Below, one piece after another: positions 1 to 4,390 of a stretch of DNA of 5,514 nucleotides. The translations under genes and the position numbers were made by a program. Numbering within the stretch: position 1 is the stretch's first letter; the number at the start of each line of letters is the position of its first letter. The stretch is taken from NCBI GenBank assembly GCA_030613765.1, contig JAUWLI010000217.1:1-5514 (forward strand), in the 5' to 3' direction. The notes under the pieces are model-generated. The model did not search any database, was not told where the DNA came from, and saw only the letters and a program-made list of their open reading frames with translations. The stretch is from Phycisphaerae bacterium (GTDB lineage: Bacteria; Planctomycetota; Phycisphaerae; Sedimentisphaerales; SG8-4).

Positions 1-1
1 T

Positions 2-196
2 CAGTATATCCGTATTGACAGGGTGACTTACAGTGACGGCTTCCATCCTGAGGATTGTCCCGGCGGTGTGGACCTCTGGCCTGCCGCGGCGGATGGGCTT
101 GGCAAATCGCTTTCTCGTAAGGTGTCGGCTGATTATGGCAATGACGTAGCCAACTGGCAAGCGGCTACACCTTCACCCGGCGTCGCCAATCCGTAG
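2..196 (+). CDS. Lamin-tail-domain (LTD) protein, C-terminal fragment
   Basis: This is the 3' end of a gene that begins before the window; 64 codons are visible, ending in TAG. The peptide contains IRIDRVTYSDGFHP, then DLWPAAADGLGKSLSRK, then DYGNDVANWQAATPSPG. That order (D-x-V-x-Y, W-P-x-x-x-D-G-x-G-x-S-L, Y-G-N-D-x-x-N-W-x-x-x-x-P-x-P-G) is typical of lamin-tail beta-sandwich domains found in large secreted bacterial proteins, often beside CotH-like or other cell-surface domains. The domain probably closes the protein, because the stop follows the usual P-x-P-G end. It is likely an extracellular or surface module; the rest of the protein and its enzyme activity, if any, cannot be seen. No Rho-independent terminator with a T-run follows the stop. 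The family call is from remembered motifs. Confidence 0.8.
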   Translation, partial: QYIRIDRVTYSDGFHPEDCPGGVDLWPAAADGLGKSLSRKVSADYGNDVANWQAATPSPGVANP

Positions 197-342
197 AACC
201 CTGCGGAAAAGGTCAATATTCTATCTGTTTTCAGGTCGAAAACATAGGCTTGGTAAAAAAGCCGCTCTTGTAAATGCCTAATATCCACTTCTTTGGAGTA
301 AGTATCTGCACCATATGAATCTGTGACTGTAAATTTAATCAT
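133..342 (-). CDS. Possible small ORF or gene remnant, unknown
   Basis: A 69-codon reading frame whose first two thirds lie outside the LTD gene and whose last 21 codons or so are antisense to its end. The start reads MIKFTVTDSYGADTYSKEVD, which has the look of a PKD/cadherin-type beta-strand (F-T-V-T-D-S-x-G-A). The next stretch (QAYVFDLKTDRILTF) also looks protein-like. There is no convincing Shine-Dalgarno sequence before the ATG, and an in-frame stop lies two codons upstream (349-351). It is therefore either a chance ORF or the leftover of an older gene in this AT-rich strip. I do not recognise a family; confidence is low. Confidence 0.22.
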   Translation of the reverse strand: MIKFTVTDSYGADTYSKEVDIRHLQERLFYQAYVFDLKTDRILTFSAGFYGLATPGEGVAACQLATSLP

Positions 343-612
343 AGATGGTTAAGAGCAACATACAGGGATTGCAAACCACTCAATCCCACCCCCAACAATT
401 TGTTCTTCAGTACTTTAGATTTACTTTACTTTTAATATTTTACCTGCGCTGCTTGTATATACTATCTGAAAGATAAATTTTCGATGTAGATGAGTCAGAT
501 GTATTCTATTTTGTATGATTGAGGATTAGTGGCTATCATGAATATTTACATCAACAATTCTATCTGGCCAAAACAGAGATTCGGACTGGCGCTGCGAGGG
601 GACATTTTTTTC
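343..612. other. AT-rich stretch with no convincing gene
   Basis: About 270 bases between the weak ORF at 133-342 and the promoter at 613. It is richer in A and T than the flanking genes. Both strands are broken by stops, and the longest open stretch on + (from 519 on) has no ribosome binding site and no recognisable protein pattern. No RNA gene or terminator is visible. Confidence 0.5.
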
Positions 613-640
613 TTGAAATTTGGTCAAAATATGGTATACT
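613..640 (+). promoter_or_regulatory. Sigma70-type promoter for the propeller-repeat gene
   Basis: TTGAAA at 613-618 (5 of 6 to TTGACA) and TATACT at 635-640 (5 of 6 to TATAAT) are separated by 16 bases. Transcription would begin near 647, giving a leader of about 125 bases before the ATG at 773. The leader contains the short ORF at 675-716. This is a consensus match only, with no experimental support. Confidence 0.6.
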
Positions 641-674
641 GTCTTTAAGCGTTTTTCGGCTGTCCAGGAGGAGG

Positions 675-716
675 ATGGTTAAAATGCATATCTTCATCCC
701 TCCCCCCCTGAATTGA
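675..716 (+). CDS. Possible leader peptide with Pro-Pro-Pro, upstream of propeller gene
   Basis: A tandem purine Shine-Dalgarno run AGGAGGAGG (666-674) precedes two in-frame ATGs, at 675 (3 bases after the first AGGAGG) and 684 (9 bases after the second). From 684 the peptide is MHIFIPPPLN followed by TGA at 714-716; starting at 675 adds MVK. It sits in the predicted leader, 14 bases before the ATG at 731 and 56 before the ATG at 773. Three consecutive prolines are a known slow point for ribosomes that need EF-P, so the peptide could act in translational control. It may equally be a chance ORF. The C-rich proline codons and the upstream CATC (695-708) are partly complementary to the purine run, so the site could be masked in a hairpin. 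Confidence 0.33.
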   Translation: MVKMHIFIPPPLN

Positions 717-772
717 CGTAAGGCTTAACAATGCACACAGATGACAAAGCAATTCTTTCAAGAGGTCAAAAC

Positions 773-1414
773 ATGAGCAACACACCAAATCAAAAAGCAA
801 AAAAAACTGTTTTCTGTGTCGTGTTGGGTATTCTTCTTACTTCGCAATTGTTTTGCAGCCCAGCCATTGCCCTTCCGCCGTATCAAATCATACAGGTCAC
901 CGACAACAGCTACGATGATTATTATCCTCAGATCTCGGGCAATAATGTTGTCTGGCAGGGCTCGGACGGTATTGACGATGAAATCTTTTTCTGGGACGGC
1001 AGTTCAATGACACAAGTCACTTATAACAGCTACGACGATTATTATCCCCAGATCTCGGGCAATAATGTGGTCTGGTACGGATCTGAGGGTATTGACGATG
1101 AGATTTTCTTCTGGGACGGCAGTTCGATCACGCAGGTTACCGACAACAACACCAGTGATGGATCTCATCGCATCTCCGGCTCATACTTTGTTTGCTGCGG
1201 ATTGCCGCAGCCGGCTGGACCCAAACAGATCAGCACCAATACCAATCCGATACCAAACAGCTTCATAAATCTCATCATCTGTCTCCGTTTAACCATTCTT
1301 TGCGTTGTCTATAAGAGTCTCTTGCAACAAAATTTATCAGACATATCCTTTGTTTGCTCATTTTGCCTCATTACCAGTAAACGTTCCTTCTTCGACGATT
1401 CTGATGCGAGCTGA
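773..1414 (+). CDS. Secreted propeller-repeat (TolB/WD-like) protein, truncated at its 3' end
   Basis: The start at 773 is preferred because AGAGGT (761-766) lies six bases before it and it begins a clean signal peptide: basic n-region ending in KAKK, hydrophobic core of about 17 residues, and cleavage after S-P-A-I-A. An ATG at 731 (TAAGG seven bases upstream) would add 14 residues and is the alternative. The mature part has two complete 40-residue repeats with the pattern QVTDNSYDDYYPQISGNNVV-W...GIDDEIFFWDGSS, then a third begun at 1133 that fades after ISG. Such repeats form blades of secreted beta-propellers, which usually need six or seven blades, so this copy cannot fold as a full ring. 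From about residue 140 the frame reads through the antisense of a lipoprotein start (1165-1278) and of the next gene's end, so the last 70 or so residues are probably not native. Treat it as a broken gene that may still be exported. The exact role is unknown. Confidence 0.6.
   Translation: MSNTPNQKAKKTVFCVVLGILLTSQLFCSPAIALPPYQIIQVTDNSYDDYYPQISGNNVVWQGSDGIDDEIFFWDGSSMTQVTYNSYDDYYPQISGNNVVWYGSEGIDDEIFFWDGSSITQVTDNNTSDGSHRISGSYFVCCGLPQPAGPKQISTNTNPIPNSFINLIICLRLTILCVVYKSLLQQNLSDISFVCSFCLITSKRSFFDDSDAS
893..1200 (+). repeat. Tandem 120-bp coding repeats (propeller blades)
   Basis: Units start at 893, 1013 and 1133, each at the codon for Gln of Q-V-T. Units 1 and 2 are both exactly 120 bp and differ at about 18 positions by eye, 12 of them silent; the peptides differ at 4 of 40 residues. 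Unit 3 is recognisable through QVTDNNTSDGSHRISG (to about 1180) and is poor after that. The excess of silent changes points to selection on the protein before the truncation. Confidence 0.85.
1165..1278 (-). CDS. Lipoprotein N-terminus, probably truncated gene
   Basis: Reading the minus strand from 1278 gives MMRFMKLFGIGLVLVLIC, then LGPAGCGNPQQTKYEPEMR and a TGA at 1167-1165: 37 residues. It has a basic start, a long hydrophobic core and a lipobox-like P-A-G-C with the modifiable Cys at residue 24. GGAG (1286-1283) lies four bases before the first ATG and seven before the second, so the second Met (1275) may be the true start. It lies 79 bases downstream of the 426-residue lipoprotein gene on the same strand and could share its transcript. 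Only 13 residues follow the lipid-carrying Cys before the frame runs into antisense propeller repeat and stops. It is either a very small lipoprotein (entericidin-sized) or, more likely, a lipoprotein gene that lost its body at the junction with the propeller gene. Confidence 0.55.
   Translation of the reverse strand: MMRFMKLFGIGLVLVLICLGPAGCGNPQQTKYEPEMR
1194..1211. repeat. Perfect 7-bp inverted repeat at the gene-fusion junction
   Basis: GCTGCGG, loop ATTG, CCGCAGC. The hairpin lies where the third propeller repeat fades out and the antisense lipoprotein start takes over. No T-run follows on either strand, so it is not a standard Rho-independent terminator. It overlaps the codons just after the lipobox Cys of the minus-strand ORF. 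Confidence 0.6.
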
Positions 1415-2638
1415 CTCAACCTTTTTGAGCACGGCTGGTGATACGCGGCCAGCGGTTACAAGCACCGTAGTGACATTCGGATTGGATGCCCGGTATGCGT
1501 CAACATAGTTGTCCACTTCCCGAGTGCTTGTGACGTAATCGTACGGACATATCAGGACATGTGTTCCATTGTTGAGTACGGCCAGTGGAAACAATCCGAC
1601 AAACTTCAGTAGCCGGATTGGCTTTCGTTTTCGAATGTCAGCCAGCATCTTGCCCTTACGGATGGAGCTGATGGCCTCAGCCTCGGTGTGTGCCTTCGCT
1701 GCAACCTTGATGAGGGCCGCCCGATTCTGCACGCCCTTTAGGGCCCTGAATTGCTCCATGAGTTGTAGACGCTGCACGGTTGTGAACGCGCTCGAGTAGC
1801 GGAATCGAAATCGGATAGAGAATTCGACACCGGCGGCCTCAAGCTCCCTGTCGATTTTGCCGTTGATCGCACTCGGCGGACTGTTGACGATTAGTTCCTT
1901 CATCTGCGCTGTCATGGAAAGAGCGCCCAGGCCCGGGACCGGGATGAAATACATAGCGCCTTCAGTAAGAAGGCTTCCACCTGACTTGTAGAGCGTCAGT
2001 TTGTCGAGCAGCTTCTTCAGCACGGGGTTGCGCGTCTCAGGGTCACAATCGAGTTCGACGGCCAGCTTCCGGCGGGTAGGAGAGCCCGCCCGACGGTCTG
2101 CCGGATCCCTATACTGATCGACCATGAGGTCAAGGCCTTGGGGGACACGCTCGATCGATTCGAATGGCTCATTGATGATGAGATCCAGTCCTTTCTCCGT
2201 ACTCCTTAGCGGAGCGAGGATGCCCTCGACAACAAGTGGATACTTGCTTAAATTCTTGGCGGTTTCAATCGTTTTCAGCTCGCGCAGACGCAGGCCCAGC
2301 ATGTCCCGTCCCCGCGCGGTGATCTCGCCGAAGTCCGACCTGACCGCGAACACGTATTGGTATTCCTCCACCGGAACACGTTCGTCAAGCCGGTAGTTGG
2401 ACCCCCGAAGAACTTCGTTCGGAATCACTTGATTGGTGCTAAACACTGGCGTCCTCTCGCCTTGAGACCGCCCGGCCGGGGCATTCGGTGTCACCGATGT
2501 TATCGGTGTCAACTCTGTTATCGGTGTCATCTCTGTCATCTCTGTTATCTCTGGTATCTCTGTTATCGGTACCATTTCACACCCGCAAAAACCCGTCGTC
2601 AAAATCGAAATAACAATCATCAACTTTCTTGTATGCAT
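1358..2638 (-). CDS. Lipoprotein of unknown function with Ile-Thr-Glu-rich linker (426 aa)
   Basis: AGGGAG (2651-2646) lies seven bases before the ATG, an excellent ribosome binding site. Residues 1-19 are a lipoprotein signal (MHTRKLMIVISILTTGF, then C-G) with the lipidated Cys at 20. Residues 24-51 are a repetitive linker of P-I-T-E-[ILM]-T/P units, probably a flexible tether. The body starts near residue 80 with YQYVFAVRSDFGEITARGRD followed by LRLRELKTIETAKNLSKYP. A hydrophobic GAMYFIPVPGLGALSMTAQM segment lies in the middle (about 215-235), and the C-terminus has VLICPYDYVTSTREVD and VTTVLVTAGRVSPAVLKKVE. From memory, the V-x-S-D-F-G-x block near the start and the S-G/A-G-R-x-S-P block near the end co-occur in uncharacterised bacterial proteins; I cannot name the family. 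The LVTAGRVSP end faintly recalls the last strand and helix of restriction-nuclease-like folds, but no catalytic motif is visible. It follows the Tat-exported gene on the same strand after 174 bases. Confidence 0.85.
   Translation of the reverse strand: MHTRKLMIVISILTTGFCGCEMVPITEIPEITEMTEMTPITELTPITSVTPNAPAGRSQGERTPVFSTNQVIPNEVLRGSNYRLDERVPVEEYQYVFAVRSDFGEITARGRDMLGLRLRELKTIETAKNLSKYPLVVEGILAPLRSTEKGLDLIINEPFESIERVPQGLDLMVDQYRDPADRRAGSPTRRKLAVELDCDPETRNPVLKKLLDKLTLYKSGGSLLTEGAMYFIPVPGLGALSMTAQMKELIVNSPPSAINGKIDRELEAAGVEFSIRFRFRYSSAFTTVQRLQLMEQFRALKGVQNRAALIKVAAKAHTEAEAISSIRKGKMLADIRKRKPIRLLKFVGLFPLAVLNNGTHVLICPYDYVTSTREVDNYVDAYRASNPNVTTVLVTAGRVSPAVLKKVESARIRIVEEGTFTGNEAK
2486..2569 (-). repeat. 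Short in-frame tandem repeats coding the lipoprotein linker
   Basis: Nine- and 18-bp units built from variants of TCTGTTATCGGTGTCA and TCTCTGTTA on the + strand encode residues 24-51 as P-I-T-E-I, P-E-I-T-E-M, T-E-M, T-P-I-T-E-L, T-P-I-T-S-V and T-P. Such arrays change length by slippage in multiples of three, so the tether length may vary between strains. Confidence 0.75.
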
Positions 2639-2812
2639 GTTCTTTCTCCCTATGCAAGGTTATTGAAGATACGAATATATCCTGGATTTTCCATTTATCT
2701 CTGCTCATTTACGCCGCAGAGCATCTTCTCCCATACAATATCAAATCTGTCTTAAAATACAAGCTTTTTACCGCTTTCGTCGGCGTAGTAACCGAGAGAC
2801 TTACGCCGGGTC

Positions 2813-3145
2813 TTAATCTCCATAAGCCGCCATTATGGCATCGTATTGCTTCTGACTAATGGGAATCATACTACCATGACGGGCATTCTCAGGCACGTCG
2901 TATTCCTTGAAGTAGAGATTGTACCAGGGGCCGGACGGCTTCTTAGCCGTGGAGCAGCCGTACCTGACTCCGGGGTATTGCTCGTAGTAGAGATACCATC
3001 CGTTGCCATCGAGCCGGGCATAATCAGGTCTCCGGGACCCTGAACCAGGCTCCTGGGTTTCTGAGCCACTGCATGAGTGCGACCATGTGGCAGCAAGCCC
3101 ACCGGTAAGGGCAGTACTTATGAATTTTCGACGATTTGTTCTCAT
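2813..3145 (-). CDS. Small Tat-exported protein resembling the last blade of a GH43-like enzyme (110 aa)
   Basis: The N-terminus TNRRKFISTALTGGLAATW is a twin-arginine signal (Arg5-Arg6, Phe8-Ile9), so the folded protein would cross the inner membrane by Tat. A Cys at 25 (SHSCSG) is not in a good lipobox. After a Gly/Ser-rich linker comes an aromatic-rich stretch: LDGNGWYLYYEQYPG, then GCSTAKKPSGPWYNLYF, then ARHGSMIPISQKQYDAIMA. From memory, D-G-x-x-Y-L-Y-Y, S-x-x-x-x-G-P-W and R-H-G-S-x-I-P-I-x-x-x-x-Y are seen in GH43/GH117-like five-bladed glycosidases and relatives, which are 300 residues or longer. If so, this gene joins an export signal to one terminal blade and lacks the catalytic core. 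GGGGA sits 8 bases before the ATG, a moderate ribosome binding site. It heads the minus-strand unit; the next gene (2638) follows after 174 bases. The family call is tentative and the ORF itself is well supported. Confidence 0.75.
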   Translation of the reverse strand: MRTNRRKFISTALTGGLAATWSHSCSGSETQEPGSGSRRPDYARLDGNGWYLYYEQYPGVRYGCSTAKKPSGPWYNLYFKEYDVPENARHGSMIPISQKQYDAIMAAYGD

Positions 3146-3176
3146 GACATAATCCCCACTCTCTGTAACCGTTAAG

Positions 3177-3334
3177 GACTTAAGTACTTTAAAATATGCT
3201 TTACTGCAATGGCTTTACCTTTTTGCCCGTCGGTTAAAATTGCCTGCACATCGCATTTTTGGGCCTCCCTTTATTATCACGCTGAAAAAGAAGAATACTG
3301 TCAGAAATCTTTACGGGCGATTGTCACTTAAGTC
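3177..3334 (-). promoter_or_regulatory. 5' leader closed by a 9-bp inverted repeat (GACTTAAGT)
   Basis: GACTTAAGT is read on + at 3177-3185 and on - at 3334-3326. Each copy contains the 8-bp palindrome ACTTAAGT. The - strand promoter at 3369-3340 predicts a start near 3333, so the RNA would begin almost exactly with GACUUAAGU and could pair with ACUUAAGUC 150 bases later, extended by one G-U pair. The loop would enclose the mini-ORF at 3256-3215 and its ribosome binding site, and the Tat-protein ATG lies 31 bases after the stem. Alternatively the two ACTTAAGT sites are binding sites for a dimeric repressor, one covering the transcription start. This is inferred from sequence symmetry only. 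Confidence 0.4.
3215..3256 (-). CDS. Possible 13-residue leader ORF before the Tat-exported protein
   Basis: AGGGAGG (3270-3264) lies seven bases before an ATG that opens MRCAGNFNRRAKR and then TAA. It is a near-ideal ribosome binding site with no large gene behind it. In another frame the same stretch continues as GQKGKAIAVKHILKYLSP with a stop at about 3172, so it might also be the frameshifted remnant of a longer gene. It sits inside the predicted leader, 69 bases before the next ATG at 3145. A role in translational coupling or attenuation is possible but unproven. Confidence 0.33.
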   Translation of the reverse strand: MRCAGNFNRRAKR

Positions 3335-3339
3335 TCGAT

Positions 3340-3369
3340 AATATAACGACTTCTTTCCTGCCTTGTCAA
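3340..3369 (-). promoter_or_regulatory. Sigma70-type promoter for the exported-protein unit
   Basis: On the minus strand, TTGACA (3369-3364, perfect -35) and TATATT (3345-3340, 5 of 6 to TATAAT) are 18 bases apart; TTATAT one base earlier gives 17. The start would be near 3333, and the leader to the ATG at 3145 about 188 bases. This is the strongest promoter match in the window. The palindrome at 3393-3410 is just upstream. Confidence 0.68.
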
Positions 3370-3392
3370 TCTCTTTTGTTCCAGAAATAGGC

Positions 3393-3410
3393 GGTGCACC
3401 AAAGTGCACC
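3393..3410. promoter_or_regulatory. Perfect inverted repeat, candidate regulator binding site
   Basis: GGTGCAC, spacer CAAA, GTGCACC. It can also be read as two TGCACC copies exactly 10 bp apart. Its centre (3401.5) is about 68 bases upstream of the predicted - strand start near 3333 and 23 bases from the -35 box, where class I activators often bind. TGCAC/GTGCA arms recall NtrC-type sites, but those have about 7 bases between the arms instead of 4, and no sigma54 -24/-12 pair was seen nearby. The cognate regulator is not in the window. Confidence 0.5.
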
Positions 3411-3729
3411 AGGAAGAGGGACTCTGACCGATTTATTTTGCTGTCCAAATGATGTGTATATTCATCCATTCACGGAGGCATCGCTCAGGCGAGTTGTCTG
3501 TTCCTGACTCGCGGTTGTATGTCATCTTTTCAAAGAACATTCGTTGGAAATTCGACAGCCTTGCGGCGGTCCGATGCTCGCTTGAGAAGCGCAAGCGGAC
3601 CTGTCTATACCGACAATTCACACGAATGCTGCAGCGGCGGCTACGCGTCAGTAACTTCGGCGCAGTATTACCTGTGTTAACGGTATTATTGTCGGCAGTT
3701 TTTCTTTGGCGGGCGGTTAATGTATGTCC
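3411..3729. other. Gene-free stretch between the two divergent units
   Basis: About 320 bases with no credible gene. Open frames on both strands here lack ribosome binding sites and look compositionally random. Several short inverted repeats occur: GCGAGT/ACTCGC at 3489-3512, GCTTG/CAAGC within 3579-3596 flanked by GTCC/GGAC, and CCGACAAT/ATTGTCGG at 3610-3695. No T-run terminator follows any of them. It may hold an undescribed structured RNA, an eroded gene, or nothing. Confidence 0.45.
3610..3695 (+). repeat. 8-bp inverted repeat enclosing further complementary segments
   Basis: CCGACAAT (3610-3617) is complementary to ATTGTCGG (3688-3695). Inside, ACAC pairs with GTGT, and CAGTAA can pair with TTACCTG with one bulge. 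Together these could form an 86-base branched RNA. Which strand, if either, is transcribed is unknown. The promoter found for the downstream operon starts after this element, so it would not be part of that mRNA. Possibly chance. Confidence 0.25.
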
Positions 3730-3758
3730 TTGATTTTCCGATAATTGAGTGTTATAGT
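3730..3758 (+). promoter_or_regulatory. Sigma70-type promoter for the ferredoxin-AOR operon
   Basis: TTGATT (3730-3735) and TATAGT (3753-3758) are separated by exactly 17 bases. The start would be near 3765, leaving a leader of about 62 bases to the ATG at 3827. No inverted repeat or molybdenum/tungsten-cofactor riboswitch pattern was recognised in that leader. Confidence 0.55.
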
Positions 3759-3814
3759 GTTGAGACAATTCAGGGCGTGTGTTCATATTTATAGCGCACG
3801 GCTGTTGGACTTAT

Positions 3815-3820
3815 AAGGAG
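3815..3820 (+). promoter_or_regulatory. Ribosome binding site that sets the ferredoxin start
   Basis: AAGGAG lies six bases before the ATG at 3827. The in-frame ATG at 3779 has no such site and would add 16 residues before the conserved ferredoxin start, so 3827 is chosen. Confidence 0.85.
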
Positions 3821-3826
3821 TGGTAT

Positions 3827-4390
3827 ATGCGACGCAAGATAGCAGTGGTGCCGGAGAAATGCTCCGGCTGCCGGGTTTGTGAGATGGCTTGTGCCATACA
3901 CAGGCAGCGAGTAAACAACCCTAAGAAAGCCAGGATAAGAGTAACGACCATATATCCGCATCCGGTGGTGCGCATGCCGGTTGTGTGCAACCAGTGCAAG
4001 GATGCCAAGTGCATGTCGGCTTGCCCGGCTGAAGCGATATACAGGCAAAACGGCGTTGTCAAGATTCGCCACGATGATTGCATGGGCTGCCATGCTTGTG
4101 TGGAGGCCTGTCCCTTTGGGGCGATGTATATTCATCCCGATATTGATGTTCCGCTCAAGTGCGACTTGTGCGAGGACAGCGGCCTGCCGCAATGTGTCAA
4201 GATGTGTCCGACGGGCGCGATAGTATTCATGCCGGAGCACGTTTTCGGCCAGGCTCATCGGCTCAATAATGTGCTGTCCTACACGCATATGAAGGAGATC
4301 GAGTATATGGAGCACGGCAAACCGAAACGTCTGCACTATGCCGACAACAACGCCGCCGAACGTCGCGACAGAACGGGAGGTGAAAGATGA
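3827..4390 (+). CDS. Four-cluster [4Fe-4S] ferredoxin-like electron-transfer subunit (187 aa)
   Basis: The protein starts MRRKIAVVPEKCSGCRVCEM and belongs to the HycB/DmsB-like polyferredoxin group. Sixteen cysteines form four cluster-binding quartets in sequence order: C12-x2-C15-x2-C18-x3-C22, C54-x2-C57-x4-C62-x3-C66-P, C85-x2-C88-x2-C91-x3-C95-P, and C112-x2-C115-x7-C123-x3-C127-P. This is the usual layout of a beta subunit passing electrons from a Mo/W-pterin enzyme. About 60 basic residues follow the last cluster (to residue 187). No signal peptide or Tat motif is present, so it is cytoplasmic. Its TGA overlaps the ATG of the AOR-family gene (ATGA, 4387-4390), so the two are translationally coupled and very probably form one complex. 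Similar small Fe-S partners are known for AOR-type enzymes, such as the Fe-S subunits of Aromatoleum AOR and of BamBC. The electron acceptor is unknown. Confidence 0.93.
   Translation: MRRKIAVVPEKCSGCRVCEMACAIHRQRVNNPKKARIRVTTIYPHPVVRMPVVCNQCKDAKCMSACPAEAIYRQNGVVKIRHDDCMGCHACVEACPFGAMYIHPDIDVPLKCDLCEDSGLPQCVKMCPTGAIVFMPEHVFGQAHRLNNVLSYTHMKEIEYMEHGKPKRLHYADNNAAERRDRTGGER

Noticed and set aside
226..244. TGTTTTC/GAAAACA 7-bp hairpin after the LTD gene as a terminator
   Set aside because: AT-rich stem with no T-run after it on either strand.
519..674. Upstream part of a plus-strand ORF before the leader peptide
   Set aside because: No start signal; the promoter at 613-640 lies inside it, so only the 3' end (675-716) could be in the transcript.
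2699..2721. CTCTGC/GCAGAG inverted repeat upstream of the 426-residue lipoprotein
   Set aside because: Only 6 bp with an 11-base loop, no T-run and no link to a promoter; likely chance.
3393..3410. Reading the palindrome as an NtrC/sigma54 enhancer
   Set aside because: Arm spacing is 4 rather than about 7 bases, and no GG-N10-GC type sigma54 promoter was seen next to it.
3456..3467. 12-mer GTATATTCATCC shared with 4126-4137 in the ferredoxin gene
   Set aside because: About one or two shared 12-mers are expected by chance in a window this long; flanks do not match.
3433..3786. 117-codon minus-strand ORF and a 94-codon plus-strand ORF (3449-3733) in the gene-free stretch
   Set aside because: No ribosome binding site, no recognisable motif, amino-acid make-up looks random (rich in Arg, Ser, Thr), and the minus ORF starts inside the leader of the ferredoxin gene.
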